A stretch of 6,541 nt of DNA from Gammaproteobacteria bacterium. GTDB taxonomy: Bacteria > Pseudomonadota > Gammaproteobacteria > QOAV01. Shown piece after piece: positions 5,478 through 6,541 of this stretch. Under the pieces are notes generated by a model. The model was not told the DNA's origin, searched no databases, and saw only the letters and a program-made list of their open reading frames with translations. The translations under genes and the position numbers were made by a program. The DNA lies in contig JALXFQ010000158.1 in assembly GCA_027067235.1 (NCBI GenBank), forward strand, positions 1 through 6,541, read 5' to 3'. Each line of letters opens with the position of its first letter. Position 1 is the first letter of the stretch.

Positions 5478-6541
5478 TTAACGGATAGTTTCCTTGTTGG
5501 GTTCGGTCTCTGCCGCCGGTTCGGCGTCGCGCATTTTCTGGCGTTGCGTCACTTGCAGCGCAAGAAAAACAGATTCCTGGTCAAATATCACGCGGCTGAC
5601 CAGATCTGCCGCCACAATGGCCAGCATGCCGGGCAGTATGATATTTGGATTGCCGGTCATTTCCAGCATGGCGATCAATGCCGCGATGGGTGCCTGCAGG
5701 GTCGCGCCCATCATGGTCAGCATGCCGATGGTAGCGTAAAAGGCCACCGCGCTGGTGGGCAGGGGTAACAGTCCCGAAGTCAAACTGGCCAGCAGCGATC
5801 CCGCCGCGCCGCCGATGACCAGCACCGGCGCGATCAATCCGCCGGGTACGCGCATGCCGATGGAAACCGCGGTGGCCACCAGTTTGAACGCCACCATCAG
5901 CCACAGCGCGCCGACCGCGATTTGGTTATGCAACATGCTGTTCAGCGTGTCGTAGCTGATGCCCAGTATGGCCGGCGACCAGATGCCCAGCGTGCCCGTC
6001 ACCAGCCCCGCCAGCATGAACGCGGTAATCGGCGACCACTCGATGGTGGTGTTGGCGATGCTGCGGCTGATGCTGTTGAAGCTGACCGCCAGCAAGCCAA
6101 TGATGACGCCCAGCAGGGCGATAATGGGCAGTTCGCCCAGTGATTCCAGCGATACGTCGGGAATGATGAACGACGGCGAATCGCCGTGAACAGCGCGGCT
6201 GATGACAGCGCCGATGACCGCCGCCAGTATGATCGGCATGAAGCGCGAAATGTGATAACGCACGCGCAACACTTCGATGACAAAAATGGCGCCCGCCAGC
6301 GGGGTGTTGAAAGCTGCGGCGATGGATGCTGCCGCGCCACAGGCGATCAGCGTGTAGTCTTCTTCCGACGAGAGTTTTTGCCCGCGGCCCACATAATTGC
6401 CGGCCGCTGCGCCCAGGTGCACGCCCGGACCCTCGCGATCTACCGAATGGCCAGCGATAACAGCCAGCGCGCCAAAGACGAATTGCACCACGGCATTCTT
6501 TGCCGGCAGCTCCGGGCGCCCTTCATTGCGCAGTTGCAGCA
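5478..6541 (-). CDS. CLC-family chloride channel/transporter with channel-type residues (5' end outside window)
   Basis: The frame is open from the window edge to TAA at 5480-5478, giving 353 visible residues. A GTG at 6491 is only an internal codon, because the frame continues upstream with typical CLC sequence (LPAKNAVVQF). The N-terminal roughly 100 residues, including the GSGIP motif, are missing. Visible motifs are SVDREGP (Asp codon 6440-6438, gating Glu codon 6434-6432), FNTPLAG, IEV (Val codon 6272-6270), GGLIAP, a LEMTGN helix, and VFLAL near the end (Phe codon 5567-5565). Compared with ClC-ec1, the gating Glu is kept, the inner proton Glu is Val and the Tyr is Phe. The first Gly of GREGP is Asp. 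Val at the inner position is what vertebrate CLC channels have, so uncoupled chloride conduction is a reasonable inference. The C-terminus is a short charged tail (about 24 residues) without CBS domains. It lies immediately upstream of the second clc, with zero bases between them. Confidence 0.92.
   Translation of the reverse strand, partial: LQLRNEGRPELPAKNAVVQFVFGALAVIAGHSVDREGPGVHLGAAAGNYVGRGQKLSSEEDYTLIACGAAASIAAAFNTPLAGAIFVIEVLRVRYHISRFMPIILAAVIGAVISRAVHGDSPSFIIPDVSLESLGELPIIALLGVIIGLLAVSFNSISRSIANTTIEWSPITAFMLAGLVTGTLGIWSPAILGISYDTLNSMLHNQIAVGALWLMVAFKLVATAVSIGMRVPGGLIAPVLVIGGAAGSLLASLTSGLLPLPTSAVAFYATIGMLTMMGATLQAPIAALIAMLEMTGNPNIILPGMLAIVAADLVSRVIFDQESVFLALQVTQRQKMRDAEPAAETEPNKETIR

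Overview
The window looks like chromosomal DNA of a GC-rich Gram-negative bacterium, most likely a gammaproteobacterium. The basis is close FolX similarity to the enterobacterial and pseudomonad type, the short C/H/C-zinc FolE, a secreted protein with a classical Sec signal, and Shine-Dalgarno led genes. I cannot name a genus. I see no prophage, CRISPR, tRNA or rRNA and no intact transposase gene. Most of the window is ordinary housekeeping and accessory sequence.

Layout. Positions 1-392 (minus) hold the N-terminal 130 residues of a single-span membrane protein cut by the window edge, with a good sigma70-type promoter just upstream (421-449). Positions 492-1895 (minus) encode a stand-alone dihydrolipoyl-dehydrogenase-like flavoprotein disulfide reductase. 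Positions 1896-2203 form a divergent intergenic region. Its right half (2033-2184) is a compact hairpin-rich repeat-like element bounded by a 9-bp inverted repeat, and it ends 20 bp before the start codon of the next gene. Positions 2204-3106 (plus) encode an unrecognised secreted helical protein built from two diverged copies of a module of about 96 residues joined by a Gly-rich and acidic linker. Then come folE (3163-3726) and folX (3723-4079), overlapping by ATGA. A short convergent gap with hairpins (4080-4172) separates these from two adjacent CLC chloride transporter genes on the minus strand. The upstream clc (5478-6541) loses its N-terminus at the window edge. The downstream clc (4173-5477) is complete and begins on the base after the upstream stop codon.

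How the genes work together. FolE (GTP to 7,8-dihydroneopterin triphosphate) and FolX (2'-epimerisation to the monapterin form) are consecutive pterin steps, and their overlap suggests co-translation. This pairing points to tetrahydromonapterin synthesis rather than only folate. The two CLC proteins are co-transcribed but differ at the residues that decide proton coupling: one looks like a Cl-/H+ exchanger, while the other has Val where exchangers carry the inner proton glutamate. The strongest candidates for something undescribed are the duplicated secreted protein, the structured element at its 5' end, and the mismatched CLC pair. None of them amounts to clear evidence of a new multi-gene system.
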